A DNA stretch of 64,000 nt from an uncultured Shewanella sp. (GTDB taxonomy: Bacteria > Pseudomonadota > Gammaproteobacteria > Enterobacterales > Shewanellaceae), in NCBI RefSeq assembly GCF_947501225.1, contig NZ_CANMUW010000010.1:1-64000 (forward strand), in the 5' to 3' direction. Below, one piece after another: positions 17,819-25,796 of this stretch; position 1 is the stretch's first letter, and every line of letters begins with the position of its first letter. The translations under genes and the position numbers were made by a program. Under the pieces are notes generated by a model, which saw only the letters and a program-made list of their open reading frames with translations, had not been told where the DNA came from and made no database searches.

Positions 17819-19033
17819 TCAATGCCCGATAGCATTCAAATGCTGTATCAGATAGATGCGATCCTGATCCGGAGTTTGGCTGTGCCAGAAACCGCCGACA
17901 TAGGCGCCGAGGGGAATGAGGAACATGATAGTTAACAGCATGATGGTCAACCCCCTTGCCGATAGCTTAATCCCGTTGCGGGTGCTGAAGTGCAGTGCCT
18001 CTCTCTTTGGGCAGGCGGAGACGCAGCGCATACAGGCCTGGCATTCATCCGAGCGAATGTTCTTCTGGGTATGCACCGAGATGTTGGCCGGGCAGGCGCG
18101 GGTGCACTTATCACAGTTCATCCCTTTAGACTCGATAAGGCAGTGTTGAGTGCTTCTGCGGATCTTAAATGGGCTCAGAAAGCTGATGATGCCGAGCAGG
18201 GCTCCGTAAGGGCAGATGTAACGGCAAAACCCCTGACGACGCCACGCGGCCAAGGCCAGAATAAAAGCGAAACAGGTTAAGGTAATGAGTCCCGGTGTGA
18301 CAAAAAACAACGCCATCTTGAGGTCGGCTATCTTATGATAGTTGCCCTCTAAGTAATGGGGAATCGAGGCCGAAGGCATACTTATGATGATATAGAGTAA
18401 CGCACCCAACAGCAGGTATTTCAGCATACGCAGTGGCCAGTCTAACCAGACTGGTGGCAGGAACTCCCGTTTGATGAAACGCTTTCTCAGCTTGTAAAGG
18501 TACTCTCCGGCCAAGCCGAGGGGGCATGCCCAGCCGCAGAAGGCACGTTTACAGAGTAAGCCGGTTAACAGCACGACGGCAAGCATGACTGCGGCGGCCG
18601 GATGGGTCTGGTCCCACAGGCCTAAGGTCATGATAGCCTTGAGTTCGATTCCCCCGGCGATAGGAAGAAATGCATCGCCGACATCGGGCCTTGCCAGCCA
18701 GGGAGTTATTCCGGCCTTAAGCATGGCGGTGTTTGCGGCAAACTGTGCACCGACCAGCAGCATAGAGAGGGCAAGCAGGTGCTGAGTGCTATCACGCAGT
18801 GCGTTAGCCCTGAGCTCACCCTTGGCGGCCTCAGGTCGTAGTTTGGTGAAGATGGTTAGTGAGATAACTGCGATGGCGAGCGCCATGAGCAGTGGCCAGT
18901 AGAGCGAGCTTATAGCGGCTGCGAGAGTGATGAAGGTGGTGACCAAGGCCCCCGATTTTTTACCGCTCCAATAGAGCAGGCTGACACTGTAGGCTAGCGC
19001 CAACATTAAGGTTAAAGATTCAACAAAGCTCAT
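17819..19033 (-). CDS. NapH/NosR-C-like membrane polyferredoxin
   Basis: A 404-residue inner-membrane iron-sulfur protein with about nine hydrophobic helices. Two cytoplasmic-face Cys motifs, CGWACPLG near residue 180 and CRYICPYG near 270, are typical of NapH/CcoG/NosR-type proteins. Two ferredoxin clusters follow near residues 290-345: CDKCTRACP (one Cys short of the canonical spacing, with an extra Cys upstream) and CQACMRCVSACP (complete). Such proteins pass electrons between the quinone pool or ferredoxin and periplasmic reductases. It is the last gene in the minus-strand series that begins with the flavoprotein, so an electron-supply role is likely (inference). A sigma-54-like element lies upstream. 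Confidence 0.85.
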   Translation of the reverse strand: MSFVESLTLMLALAYSVSLLYWSGKKSGALVTTFITLAAAISSLYWPLLMALAIAVISLTIFTKLRPEAAKGELRANALRDSTQHLLALSMLLVGAQFAANTAMLKAGITPWLARPDVGDAFLPIAGGIELKAIMTLGLWDQTHPAAAVMLAVVLLTGLLCKRAFCGWACPLGLAGEYLYKLRKRFIKREFLPPVWLDWPLRMLKYLLLGALLYIIISMPSASIPHYLEGNYHKIADLKMALFFVTPGLITLTCFAFILALAAWRRQGFCRYICPYGALLGIISFLSPFKIRRSTQHCLIESKGMNCDKCTRACPANISVHTQKNIRSDECQACMRCVSACPKREALHFSTRNGIKLSARGLTIMLLTIMFLIPLGAYVGGFWHSQTPDQDRIYLIQHLNAIGH

Positions 19034-19164
19034 ATTATTCTGATTTAGTAACGACTTGTATCTGTGTGAGGATTATTGTTTTGATAAGTTCTTTAGCGAT
19101 GAGACTTTTGTGCTGAAGATCTAAAAAATATATTGCTTATTATCGGGAAAGTGGCCTGAGATCA

Positions 19165-19181
19165 CGCATTTGCAATGCCAT
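19165..19181 (-). promoter_or_regulatory. Possible sigma-54 promoter upstream of the polyferredoxin gene
   Basis: On the minus strand the sequence reads TGGCATTGCAAATGCG. It has GG and GC elements 10 bases apart and a good -24 half, but the -12 half (ATGC) is weaker than the consensus TTGC. It lies about 130 bases before the ATG at 19033. No copy of the activator-type repeat found at 23881-23914 was seen next to it, so regulation by the same activator is uncertain. A hairpin at 19252-19287 between this site and the SphA gene lacks a T-run. Confidence 0.4.
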
Positions 19182-19306
19182 AAAGTGTATCCCAATTGAA
19201 GCAAAATCCGGGTGAATGCACAAACCCTTCAGCTTGAGCCTTAAGCTATATCGGACTAACACCGGCGGTGGTGCCGGTATTGGTCCGTTAGATCTCGGGT
19301 AAATTT

Positions 19307-20236
19307 TTAGAATGATTTGGTCAGGGTGAAGACGAAGGATGAACCTTCGGCGGTATTTTTGGATCCGAACTCATTCACGTACCGAAGATTCCCCTGTAGC
19401 AGCCAGGGCAGGTAGAACACGTTGAGTTCTGCGCCAATCCCATAGCCGTTTTTACGTTCACTCGCAGATGTTCCGTGACCATCCCGGCTATCATCGCTGA
19501 GCTGCCAACTGGCGCAATAACTCATACCGGGACGAAGCAGCCACTGCTCATTTAATGCGAACTGCTTGCCTATGCCACCCTCTATGATAAATTCAGCGCC
19601 CGGTCTAACATCGGTATCTTCCTGCTCAGAGTGCACCAGGGTGCGGGTCAGGCCGCTGATACTCCAGGACTTTTCAGCGTCCAGATAGTAGGTTCCCCCA
19701 AGTGTCAACATGCCGGACCAATAGCCCATGCCTGGCGAAGCTGCGTCTGTAGAGTCGTAGTCGCCCGTGGGAGCTATCACAGATAATCCAAGTGCCGCCT
19801 CGTAATTTTCCCGGAACCAGAACAGCGCCAGCGGCTCCAGAACGATATCTCCCATGGCGAAGGAGCTGCTGTCATCGACACCGAAGTCGGCGATCGAGGT
19901 CTGTTTATCTACCATAGGGATGATGACGTTATAGGCCCAATTGGCACCGAAGAGCTTCTTCTCGGTGACATGTACCAGCCTGTGCAGCTGAACATAGGCA
20001 CCTATATCCACGTTCAGCCCGGTGTCATCGCCGTTATCATCGGTTAGCGTATCGGCGCTATACCAGGTGTTGTACATACGATAGTGCATACCCGGCGGCG
20101 GTGGGGTACCGGCGGCGACCCCCTCTCCACCTATGGGGTAATGGGAGCCGGAGGTTGCCGCCAGAGCTGAAGCACTGCTCAAGAGTAACCCCGTCACTCC
20201 TGCCAGGCGAAGCAGGTTTTTTTCTCTAGTATTCAA
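19307..20236 (-). CDS. SphA/MetA-type outer-membrane protein (phenol-pathway porin family)
   Basis: A 309-residue exported beta-rich protein of the family known as SphA or phenol_MetA_deg, whose genes sit in aromatic-degradation clusters and may form a channel for aromatic compounds. A signal peptide (LLLSSASALAA) is followed by the family's GG.G....G.PPPG stretch near residues 35-50, alternating amphipathic strands and a C-terminal Phe typical of outer-membrane barrels. The start is a TTG at 20236, justified by a perfect AGGAG six bases before it. It follows the MFS gene on the same strand and lies in the V4R-regulated module. Channel function is inferred from family context. Confidence 0.8.
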   Translation of the reverse strand: MNTREKNLLRLAGVTGLLLSSASALAATSGSHYPIGGEGVAAGTPPPPGMHYRMYNTWYSADTLTDDNGDDTGLNVDIGAYVQLHRLVHVTEKKLFGANWAYNVIIPMVDKQTSIADFGVDDSSSFAMGDIVLEPLALFWFRENYEAALGLSVIAPTGDYDSTDAASPGMGYWSGMLTLGGTYYLDAEKSWSISGLTRTLVHSEQEDTDVRPGAEFIIEGGIGKQFALNEQWLLRPGMSYCASWQLSDDSRDGHGTSASERKNGYGIGAELNVFYLPWLLQGNLRYVNEFGSKNTAEGSSFVFTLTKSF

Positions 20237-20315
20237 TTATTTCTCCTTAGTTTATTACTTTTATGTTGTGGTTAATCCGGATTCGGTCAGTTAAGGTGAT
20301 TGTGTTTTCGGGAGA

Positions 20316-21509
20316 TCAGTTTTTGCATCTGTTGTCGATAGCTGAAAAAAGAGGGGGGTGGGTATTGAGCGTAAATAACACTATCGTTGAGGCACCTATT
20401 AGCCCTGCCGAGTAAAATACGACGTCTATTCCGAAGCGGCTCAAGATGAGGGCACCTAAAATGGGACCAAAAATAAAGCCTGAGTTCATTGCCCCGTTGA
20501 ATATACCTACCGTATTTTCCACGCCGTAGCGGCTTCCCTCCTCGACCAACATGGCGGTGCAGGCCGGCTGTGAAAGGGCACTGAACAGGCCCAGCAGGCT
20601 GGTTGCGAAGATAACTTGGGTTAGAGTGGTTGAGGCAGGAATTATTAAGTAGGTTATTGAGACCGCAATGCCACCAAGGGTGATTAGCAAGGGGTGAGAT
20701 ATCCTATCGGCAAGCAGGCCCATCGGGCGCAGCAGCAGTGTGATAGTGAGACTGCTTAACGCCATCACTATTCCGGTTTGGGTCCCGCTTAACTTAAGCT
20801 CCTTCGTTAAAATGATTGGCAGAAATGTGCCAGTAATAGAGATGCAGCAGGCTCGTCCAAAGATAAAGGCCAGTAGCCCTCTTAAGTGTCGGCTCTGGGT
20901 GATGGGGGCCATGAACGATGATCGTTTAAGCCTGCTCGAGTGGCCTGCTTCGGCCCGAGGCGAAGCCGAACCGAGACGGCTACACAGTACAATCGCTATG
21001 CAGGTGAGAAGGATCAGGCCTGAAAAAATGGCAGTGAATCCGAACTGATCTTTTATATAACCACCGACTACCGGCCCTATGGACAGGGCTGAATAGAAGG
21101 AGATATCGAAGGTACCCATAACCGAGGAGCGCTTCTCCTTTACAGTGCTTTCACTTATCACAGAGACTATGACCGGTCTGAGCATGGCGCAGGCTACGCC
21201 TTGCAGTAAGCGTGAGGTAGCAAGTATGAACAGGTTGGTTGACAGTAAATATAAGACGGAAACTGCCAGATAGAGGGTAAGGGAGACAAGCAGAAACCTT
21301 TCTGGGCCTAAGGTATCGGCATAGCGCCCCACAAAAGGGCTGAAGATGGTTTTGGCCACTGAATAGGATATCAGGGGGAGGGCCAACAGTGTGCCTCTTG
21401 CTCCCAGTTCAAACAGGTAAACAGAGAAAAAGGTGTCGCTGAGCCCAAACCCCAAGGTGATGAGAAAATTGATCGCGAAAAGGATCATAAAGTGATTGCG
21501 ATGCGTCAT
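20316..21509 (-). CDS. Major facilitator superfamily transporter
   Basis: A 397-residue inner-membrane protein with twelve predicted helices. The loop 2-3 signature GRYADTLGPERFLL is of MFS type, and a second-half counterpart, GLLADRISHPLL, lies near residue 270. I chose ATG 21509, which gives a normal N-terminus; an upstream start would add 35 hydrophilic residues that overlap the intergenic region. It sits between the tetrahaem cytochrome and the SphA-type protein. Substrate is unknown; uptake of the inducing or respired compound, or export of the reduced product, are both possible. Confidence 0.87.
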   Translation of the reverse strand: MTHRNHFMILFAINFLITLGFGLSDTFFSVYLFELGARGTLLALPLISYSVAKTIFSPFVGRYADTLGPERFLLVSLTLYLAVSVLYLLSTNLFILATSRLLQGVACAMLRPVIVSVISESTVKEKRSSVMGTFDISFYSALSIGPVVGGYIKDQFGFTAIFSGLILLTCIAIVLCSRLGSASPRAEAGHSSRLKRSSFMAPITQSRHLRGLLAFIFGRACCISITGTFLPIILTKELKLSGTQTGIVMALSSLTITLLLRPMGLLADRISHPLLITLGGIAVSITYLIIPASTTLTQVIFATSLLGLFSALSQPACTAMLVEEGSRYGVENTVGIFNGAMNSGFIFGPILGALILSRFGIDVVFYSAGLIGASTIVLFTLNTHPPLFSAIDNRCKN

Positions 21510-21645
21510 CCTTGTCACCCTATATATGTACCTGGGTTCGCCTCTTTTGGTGAAAAGAGGTACGGGGTAACAGGCAGCAGGGTTTAGCCATGCTGCCTGT
21601 CCTGCAGAGATCAATAAATATCAGGGGATTGAATAGTTTATGTCT

Positions 21646-21984
21646 CTAAGGCAGTTCTACTTCATACTGATGACAATCGTTGCAATACAGGACTGAAGGT
21701 TCATGGGTCTTATGGCAGGCGGTGCAGCGAACTTCGCCATGGGGAGACTTATGGACATTTACCATTCTCTCCTCTACCTGAAACTCCTTAACTTCAACCT
21801 GATCTCCATGGCAGTTTTTACATAAGGAAGTTTTACCCCGGCGAGTGGGGGTGTCGGTTCCATGGCAATCCATGCAGGTGACGTCTGCACCTTCATGTAT
21901 TTTGGCGAGATCGTCGGCATAACTTGGCATGTTAGCGGCAAACATCAACAGGGCTGCGGTCGCGACGGACATTAAATATTTCAT
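21646..21984 (-). CDS. Periplasmic tetrahaem cytochrome c (flavocytochrome-type haem subunit)
   Basis: A 112-residue periplasmic cytochrome. The signal peptide ends at PSYA, and the mature part has four CxxCH haem sites: CMDCH, CKNCH, CTACH and CNDCH. Their spacing and flanking residues (HKSPHGEVRCTACH, YCNDCH) resemble the N-terminal haem domain of Shewanella flavocytochrome c3 fumarate reductase (FccA). Here the haem domain is a separate gene located after a separate flavin subunit, so the pair would act as a split flavocytochrome. A hairpin terminator separates the two genes, with only 29 bases between it and this ATG, so expression probably depends on read-through. Confidence 0.92.
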   Translation of the reverse strand: MKYLMSVATAALLMFAANMPSYADDLAKIHEGADVTCMDCHGTDTPTRRGKTSLCKNCHGDQVEVKEFQVEERMVNVHKSPHGEVRCTACHKTHEPSVLYCNDCHQYEVELP

Positions 21985-22013
21985 AATCTTCTATTCTTGT
22001 TGGGGTAAAAAAA

Positions 22014-22039
22014 CCGAGATCCAAAAGAGCGGATCTCGG
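22014..22039 (-). terminator. Intercistronic terminator between flavoprotein and cytochrome genes
   Basis: CCGAGATCC and GGATCTCGG form a perfect 9-bp stem with an 8-base loop, followed on the minus strand by TTTTTTT. It lies after the flavoprotein stop and directly before the cytochrome gene, with no room for another promoter. It probably attenuates downstream transcription or protects the upstream mRNA end. Confidence 0.85.
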
Positions 22040-22049
22040 CTAAGGGGAA

Positions 22050-23576
22050 TTACAGCTTCATCTTCTTGGCGATGTGCTCTGCAGCGAAACGTCCTGAGTT
22101 GATGGCGAATGAGCTGGCCATGCCCTCAAGAGTCAGGTTGTATGAATCACCATATACGCCGCCCACTTCGCAACCTACGACATATAGGCCGCCGACAGGC
22201 TTCATATCTTTCTCGCGTAGTACCTGCATGTCCGTATCTGTGGTTGGGCCACCGAGAGTGATAAGCGTGGCGTTTTGTCCCTTAACGGCGAAGTAAGGAG
22301 GCTTGTTCATAGAGCGAACGTACTTGCGGTTTTTAGGGAACTCCTCATCGACACCGTTGATGGCGTAACGGTTGGCGTCAGCCACAGTTTGTTTAAAGGT
22401 GGCTACGTCGACGCCCATTTTCTTGGCCAGTCCCTCGATGGTGTCTGACTTAACCAACCAGCCCTCTTTCTGACCGACTTCGATACCTTCGTCCAGCAGG
22501 TCTAATTTATGGCCGACGCGTACCCAGTCACTGTGAGAGATGTCGATACCATCTGTCTTCATGTACTCTCTCATGTTGTCATCGAAGACGGCGAAGTAAC
22601 CATTGCCCACACGTTCAACAGCGGGTCCTGTGTTGTGCCATAGCGGTGCCTGGCTCTCATCGATGAAACGCTTACCGTCTTTGGCAACCCACATGTAAGG
22701 TTGGCGTAGCAGAGAGGCCATCTGTGAGTAGACAGTCGTATGCTCCGGGTGACTCAGCTGAGTGTTAGGATCTTTACCGTATAACCATGCACCAATTGCC
22801 AGGTGAGTCTTCATCCCTTCAAGCCTTGCACCTGTCTCCTCCCACCACTTGATGCTGTCGCCGTCTCGACCCTTCTTAGGGCCAACGATCAGGTGATCGG
22901 TGCGGATACCGAACCTCTTCAGCATCTTAGGATTGTTGATGAAACCACCGGTGGCAACGATGACACCGCCTTTAGCGTTAAAGGTATAGGTATCGCCTTC
23001 GCCATCTTCTGCGATAACGCCGACGACTTTTCCGCCTTTATAGATAAGCTCTGTTGCCGGTGTTTCTGTATAGATCTTACCGCCGTCTTTGATGAAGGAT
23101 TGCTCCATCTTCTGAACGAACTCTACGCCCTTGCCATCTTTAAAGATATGCCAGGTACGGTTACCGTCTTCGAACAGAGTTCGAACGTCATGGAAGGTGA
23201 CACCTTTCTCCTCCATCCATTTGATAGACTCGTCTGAGCGATTAATCCATTTGCGCATCAAGGGGCCGTTGATGAAGCCATGGTTGAACTCCATATGGTT
23301 TTTATAAGCCCAATCTTTAGTCAGACCTATGTACATAGATTTTTGCTGTTCGGTTTCAACGGCGAAAGTGCCTTCGATATAGAGCGCCGAGCCACCAATG
23401 TTAGCCTGCTTCTCCAGCAACACGGTTGTCAGACCTTTTTCTTCGGCGGCGGCAGCGGCTGCCATACCACTGGCACCGGAGCCAATTACGACCACATCGA
23501 CATTCTTGGTGTAATTTGCCGCATAACTACTCGCGCTTAATAAGCTCAAAGCAATTGCCATAGAAAGTTTGTTCAT
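22050..23576 (-). CDS. Periplasmic fumarate-reductase-family flavoprotein with non-canonical active site
   Basis: A 508-residue FAD_binding_2 protein with a signal peptide (cleavage near SSYA) and a dinucleotide-binding GSGASGMAAAAAAEEKG motif near residue 33. It aligns over its length with the flavin part of FccA (ATGGF, KRFIDES, GLYVVGCEVGGVYG). The residues that define fumarate reductases are not kept. The HHTMGG segment is TLITLGG, the catalytic Arg after RFVNE falls on Pro in RFIDESQAP, and the carboxylate-binding NRLGG is replaced by SYNLTLEG. It has no haem domain; the tetrahaem subunit is the next gene. A ribosome site (AGAGG) and a sigma-54 promoter lie upstream. It is probably a reductase (or dehydrogenase) of an unknown, possibly aromatic or enoate compound. 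Confidence 0.85.
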   Translation of the reverse strand: MNKLSMAIALSLLSASSYAANYTKNVDVVVIGSGASGMAAAAAAEEKGLTTVLLEKQANIGGSALYIEGTFAVETEQQKSMYIGLTKDWAYKNHMEFNHGFINGPLMRKWINRSDESIKWMEEKGVTFHDVRTLFEDGNRTWHIFKDGKGVEFVQKMEQSFIKDGGKIYTETPATELIYKGGKVVGVIAEDGEGDTYTFNAKGGVIVATGGFINNPKMLKRFGIRTDHLIVGPKKGRDGDSIKWWEETGARLEGMKTHLAIGAWLYGKDPNTQLSHPEHTTVYSQMASLLRQPYMWVAKDGKRFIDESQAPLWHNTGPAVERVGNGYFAVFDDNMREYMKTDGIDISHSDWVRVGHKLDLLDEGIEVGQKEGWLVKSDTIEGLAKKMGVDVATFKQTVADANRYAINGVDEEFPKNRKYVRSMNKPPYFAVKGQNATLITLGGPTTDTDMQVLREKDMKPVGGLYVVGCEVGGVYGDSYNLTLEGMASSFAINSGRFAAEHIAKKMKL

Positions 23577-23810
23577 TCAGTACCACCTCTTGTTTAACAT
23601 TCGATTTAAAACACGTTTTTATTTATGGGTTTCTGTTAACTTCTCGTTATACAAATCTGTAGTTAATGACCTCTGCATGAGTTCGAATGCCCTTCTATTT
23701 CAGCGTCGGTCACAGAATCTGTATGGAGCACATTAGAGACATCACATATGCGTTGCAGCGCATCTTATTGATAAGGTTTACTTAATTGACCCAGGTCTCG
23801 TGATTTAAGA

Positions 23811-23830
23811 TTGCACTAAGCGTGCCAATA
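23811..23830 (-). promoter_or_regulatory. Sigma-54 promoter of the flavoprotein operon
   Basis: On the minus strand the site is TATTGGCACGCTTAGTGCAA. It contains the full -24 element TTGGCACG and a -12 element GTGCA, with GG and GC exactly 10 bases apart. The match is as good as known sigma-54 promoters, and a sigma-54 activator gene lies next to it. Confidence 0.88.
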
Positions 23831-23880
23831 GGTAAGTTGCTGAATTTGTTTGATTTATAAAATTCGTGCAAGGTGTTGAA

Positions 23881-23914
23881 GTTCCGAATGGGAACGCTTA
23901 TCCCGATTTGGAAC
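23881..23914. promoter_or_regulatory. Tandem palindromic activator sites (candidate UAS)
   Basis: GTTCCGAATGGGAAC (23881-23895) is an inverted repeat, and ATCCCGATTTGGAAC (23900-23914) is a second, less perfect copy starting 19 bases later. They lie about 50-100 bases upstream of the sigma-54 promoter, as expected for an enhancer. They are also 30-64 bases before the activator's start codon, which suggests autoregulation. Recognition by the V4R activator is inferred. Confidence 0.65.
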
Positions 23915-23944
23915 CTGTACATAATCATTAGGTAAATTAACAAG

Positions 23945-25588
23945 ATGCTGATAAACGACATAGATCCGAAAGATTTTCTGGAGTTTGTTCCCGAAGAGGG
24001 GGTGATTAAGCTCAAAGAAAGACGCATGTTACTGTTCGATGCCGTGGCCTTGGGTTTACTGCGAAAGGAGTTGATAGATACCTTCGGTCACTTTGCCGCA
24101 CGTAGCATATTGACCCGGTTCGGTTATGCTCACGGCTGGCGGACCGCCGAGTTACTGCGATCAGAATATCCCGCCATTTTTTCCCAGGATGAAGGGGGCT
24201 CCTACCTTCACATGTTGTTTGGCCTGACCAAAACATGCCAGTTTAACCACTCAGATAATCTAGCCACAGGTTTTTCTATGCAGGTCTGTTGGGATAACTC
24301 CTATGAGGCGGAGCAACATCAGCTGCTGTTCGGGGTTGCCGAGGAGCCCATCTGCTGGACCTTGACAGGCTTTGCCAGTGGTTATGAGTCCTGCAAGCAG
24401 GAGCGTGAGGTCTATTTTATCGAGGACAAGTGCCGGGGAGCCGGCGATCCGTTTTGTCGTATCGTGGGCAAGTTTAAAGAAGACTGGGGAGATGAGCTGG
24501 AGGTTCATCAGCCATTTTATAGCATGGAGTCTGCCGATACCCTGCTGAAGGGGCTGACGCAAAAGCTGAAGAAGACAGAGCAGGATCTCAAGCGTCAGCA
24601 GGAGCAGCTGAGCCTCTATAACGCCAACCTTCATAACATATCCGGCTTAGTGACCCGCAGTAATGAGATGAAGCGGATTGTCGAGCTGGCCCGACGCATC
24701 GCTAAGGTCGATTCATCTGTTGTGGTCTCGGGAGAGAGCGGTGTTGGTAAAGAGCGTGTCTCCCGCTTTATTCATGACCACTCATCGAGAGCCTCGGGGC
24801 CTTTCGTTGCGGTTAATTGTGGTGCGCTTACCGAAACCTTGTTGGAGAGCGAACTATTCGGCCATAAGAAGGGCGCCTTTACCGGTGCAGACAGAGATCA
24901 TGTCGGCTTGTTTGAGCAGGCCAACGAAGGCACGCTGTTTCTCGATGAGATCGGTGATATATCGGCGTCCATGCAGGTGAAGTTGCTAAGGGCGCTACAG
25001 GAGAAAGAGATACGCCGGGTCGGGGACAGCCAGGACAGGAAGGTTAATGTACGTATCATCGCGGCCACCCATAGAAACTTGAGCGAAGAGGTGAAAGCCG
25101 ACCGCTTCAGGGCCGACCTCTTTTACAGGCTGTGCGTGATTGAGCTGACGATTCCTCCTCTGCGGGACAGGGCGGAGGATATTCTGTTTATCGCTAAGGT
25201 GATTCTGGAGCAGGTGAATAAGGATATGAATCGGAACGTCAGCGGCTTCTCTCCCCAGGCTTCCGAGCTGCTTCTCAGTTATGGCTGGCCGGGAAATGTG
25301 CGGGAGTTACAGAATGTGGTTGAGCGTAGTGTTGCTCTGTGTATGGGCCGCGAGATAACCGTTGATGATTTTCCCGAAACCATGACCCACAACCCGGTAC
25401 TGCTGTCGCAGTTATCGAAGCCGACTCTGTCACTGGAGGAGATGGAGATGGAGTATATTCTGTCTGTGCTTAAGTCATGTGGCGGCAGTAAGACCCTGGC
25501 CATGGAGAAGCTTAAGATCGGCAAGACGACCCTGTACCGAAAGCTCAACGATTATCGGAAGCTGACAGAGAGGCAGGTGACTGCTTGA
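23945..25588 (+). CDS. Sigma-54-dependent activator with XylR_N and V4R sensor domains
   Basis: A 547-residue activator of the XylR/DmpR/MopR class. The N-terminal XylR_N region (about residues 10-110) and the V4R domain (about 130-200) form the sensor. The V4R part keeps the zinc-site cysteines seen in phenol sensors, visible around YESCKQE, EDKCRG and PFCRIV. A linker coiled coil follows, then an AAA+ domain with Walker A GESGVGKE, GAFTGA and DEIGD, and a Fis-type helix-turn-helix at the end. Family members bind small aromatics directly. It is transcribed away from the flavoprotein gene, with a sigma-54 promoter and paired palindromes between them. The start ATG has only a weak ribosome site. 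The ligand is unknown. Confidence 0.92.
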   Translation: MLINDIDPKDFLEFVPEEGVIKLKERRMLLFDAVALGLLRKELIDTFGHFAARSILTRFGYAHGWRTAELLRSEYPAIFSQDEGGSYLHMLFGLTKTCQFNHSDNLATGFSMQVCWDNSYEAEQHQLLFGVAEEPICWTLTGFASGYESCKQEREVYFIEDKCRGAGDPFCRIVGKFKEDWGDELEVHQPFYSMESADTLLKGLTQKLKKTEQDLKRQQEQLSLYNANLHNISGLVTRSNEMKRIVELARRIAKVDSSVVVSGESGVGKERVSRFIHDHSSRASGPFVAVNCGALTETLLESELFGHKKGAFTGADRDHVGLFEQANEGTLFLDEIGDISASMQVKLLRALQEKEIRRVGDSQDRKVNVRIIAATHRNLSEEVKADRFRADLFYRLCVIELTIPPLRDRAEDILFIAKVILEQVNKDMNRNVSGFSPQASELLLSYGWPGNVRELQNVVERSVALCMGREITVDDFPETMTHNPVLLSQLSKPTLSLEEMEMEYILSVLKSCGGSKTLAMEKLKIGKTTLYRKLNDYRKLTERQVTA

Positions 25589-25604
25589 TAGGTCTGATAT
25601 AAGG

Positions 25605-25796
25605 CGCCCGCTTCGCGCTCTGGAGGACGCTGACTATGTCAGCTATAGGACGCCTTCGGCTAATAAACACTGCCTGCTAGCCTTTACTCTTTCGAATAGC
25701 CAACTCGTTGGCGTCATGTTAGCCCTTACAGGGCGCAGCCCGTCAAATAGCGAAGCGTCCTCTTAGCATTTACAGCGCGTAGCGCGTCCAGTTTTG
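25605..25796. repeat. Palindromic and tandem degenerate repeats after the activator gene
   Basis: The gap to the DUF2959 gene is made of repeat-like DNA. GCTGACTATGTCAGC is a 15-base inverted repeat near 25629, flanked by GGACGC and GGACGCC. Two degenerate copies of a unit, TAGCCCTTACAGGGCGCAGC (from 25720) and TAGCATTTACAGCGCGTAGC (from 25764), start 44 bases apart and each continues into CCGTC or GCGTCC. I see no gene here. Confidence 0.55.

Larger units (their letters stand above)
23577..23944. promoter_or_regulatory. Divergent control region of the flavoprotein/V4R activator module
   Basis: This 368-base non-coding gap separates the flavoprotein gene from the divergent sigma-54 activator. 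It holds a sigma-54 promoter directed at the flavoprotein (23811-23830) and a tandem activator-site candidate (23881-23914) close to the activator's own start. The flavoprotein leader would be about 220 bases long. No open reading frame in the leader was convincing. Confidence 0.75.

Noticed and set aside
19252..19287. Long imperfect hairpin between the SphA and polyferredoxin genes considered as a terminator
   Set aside because: The stem is strong, but no T-run follows on either strand, so I could not support intrinsic termination.
22050..23576. Annotation as fumarate reductase FccA or urocanate reductase UrdA
   Set aside because: There is no fused haem domain, and the catalytic and carboxylate-binding residues of those enzymes are not conserved in this sequence.
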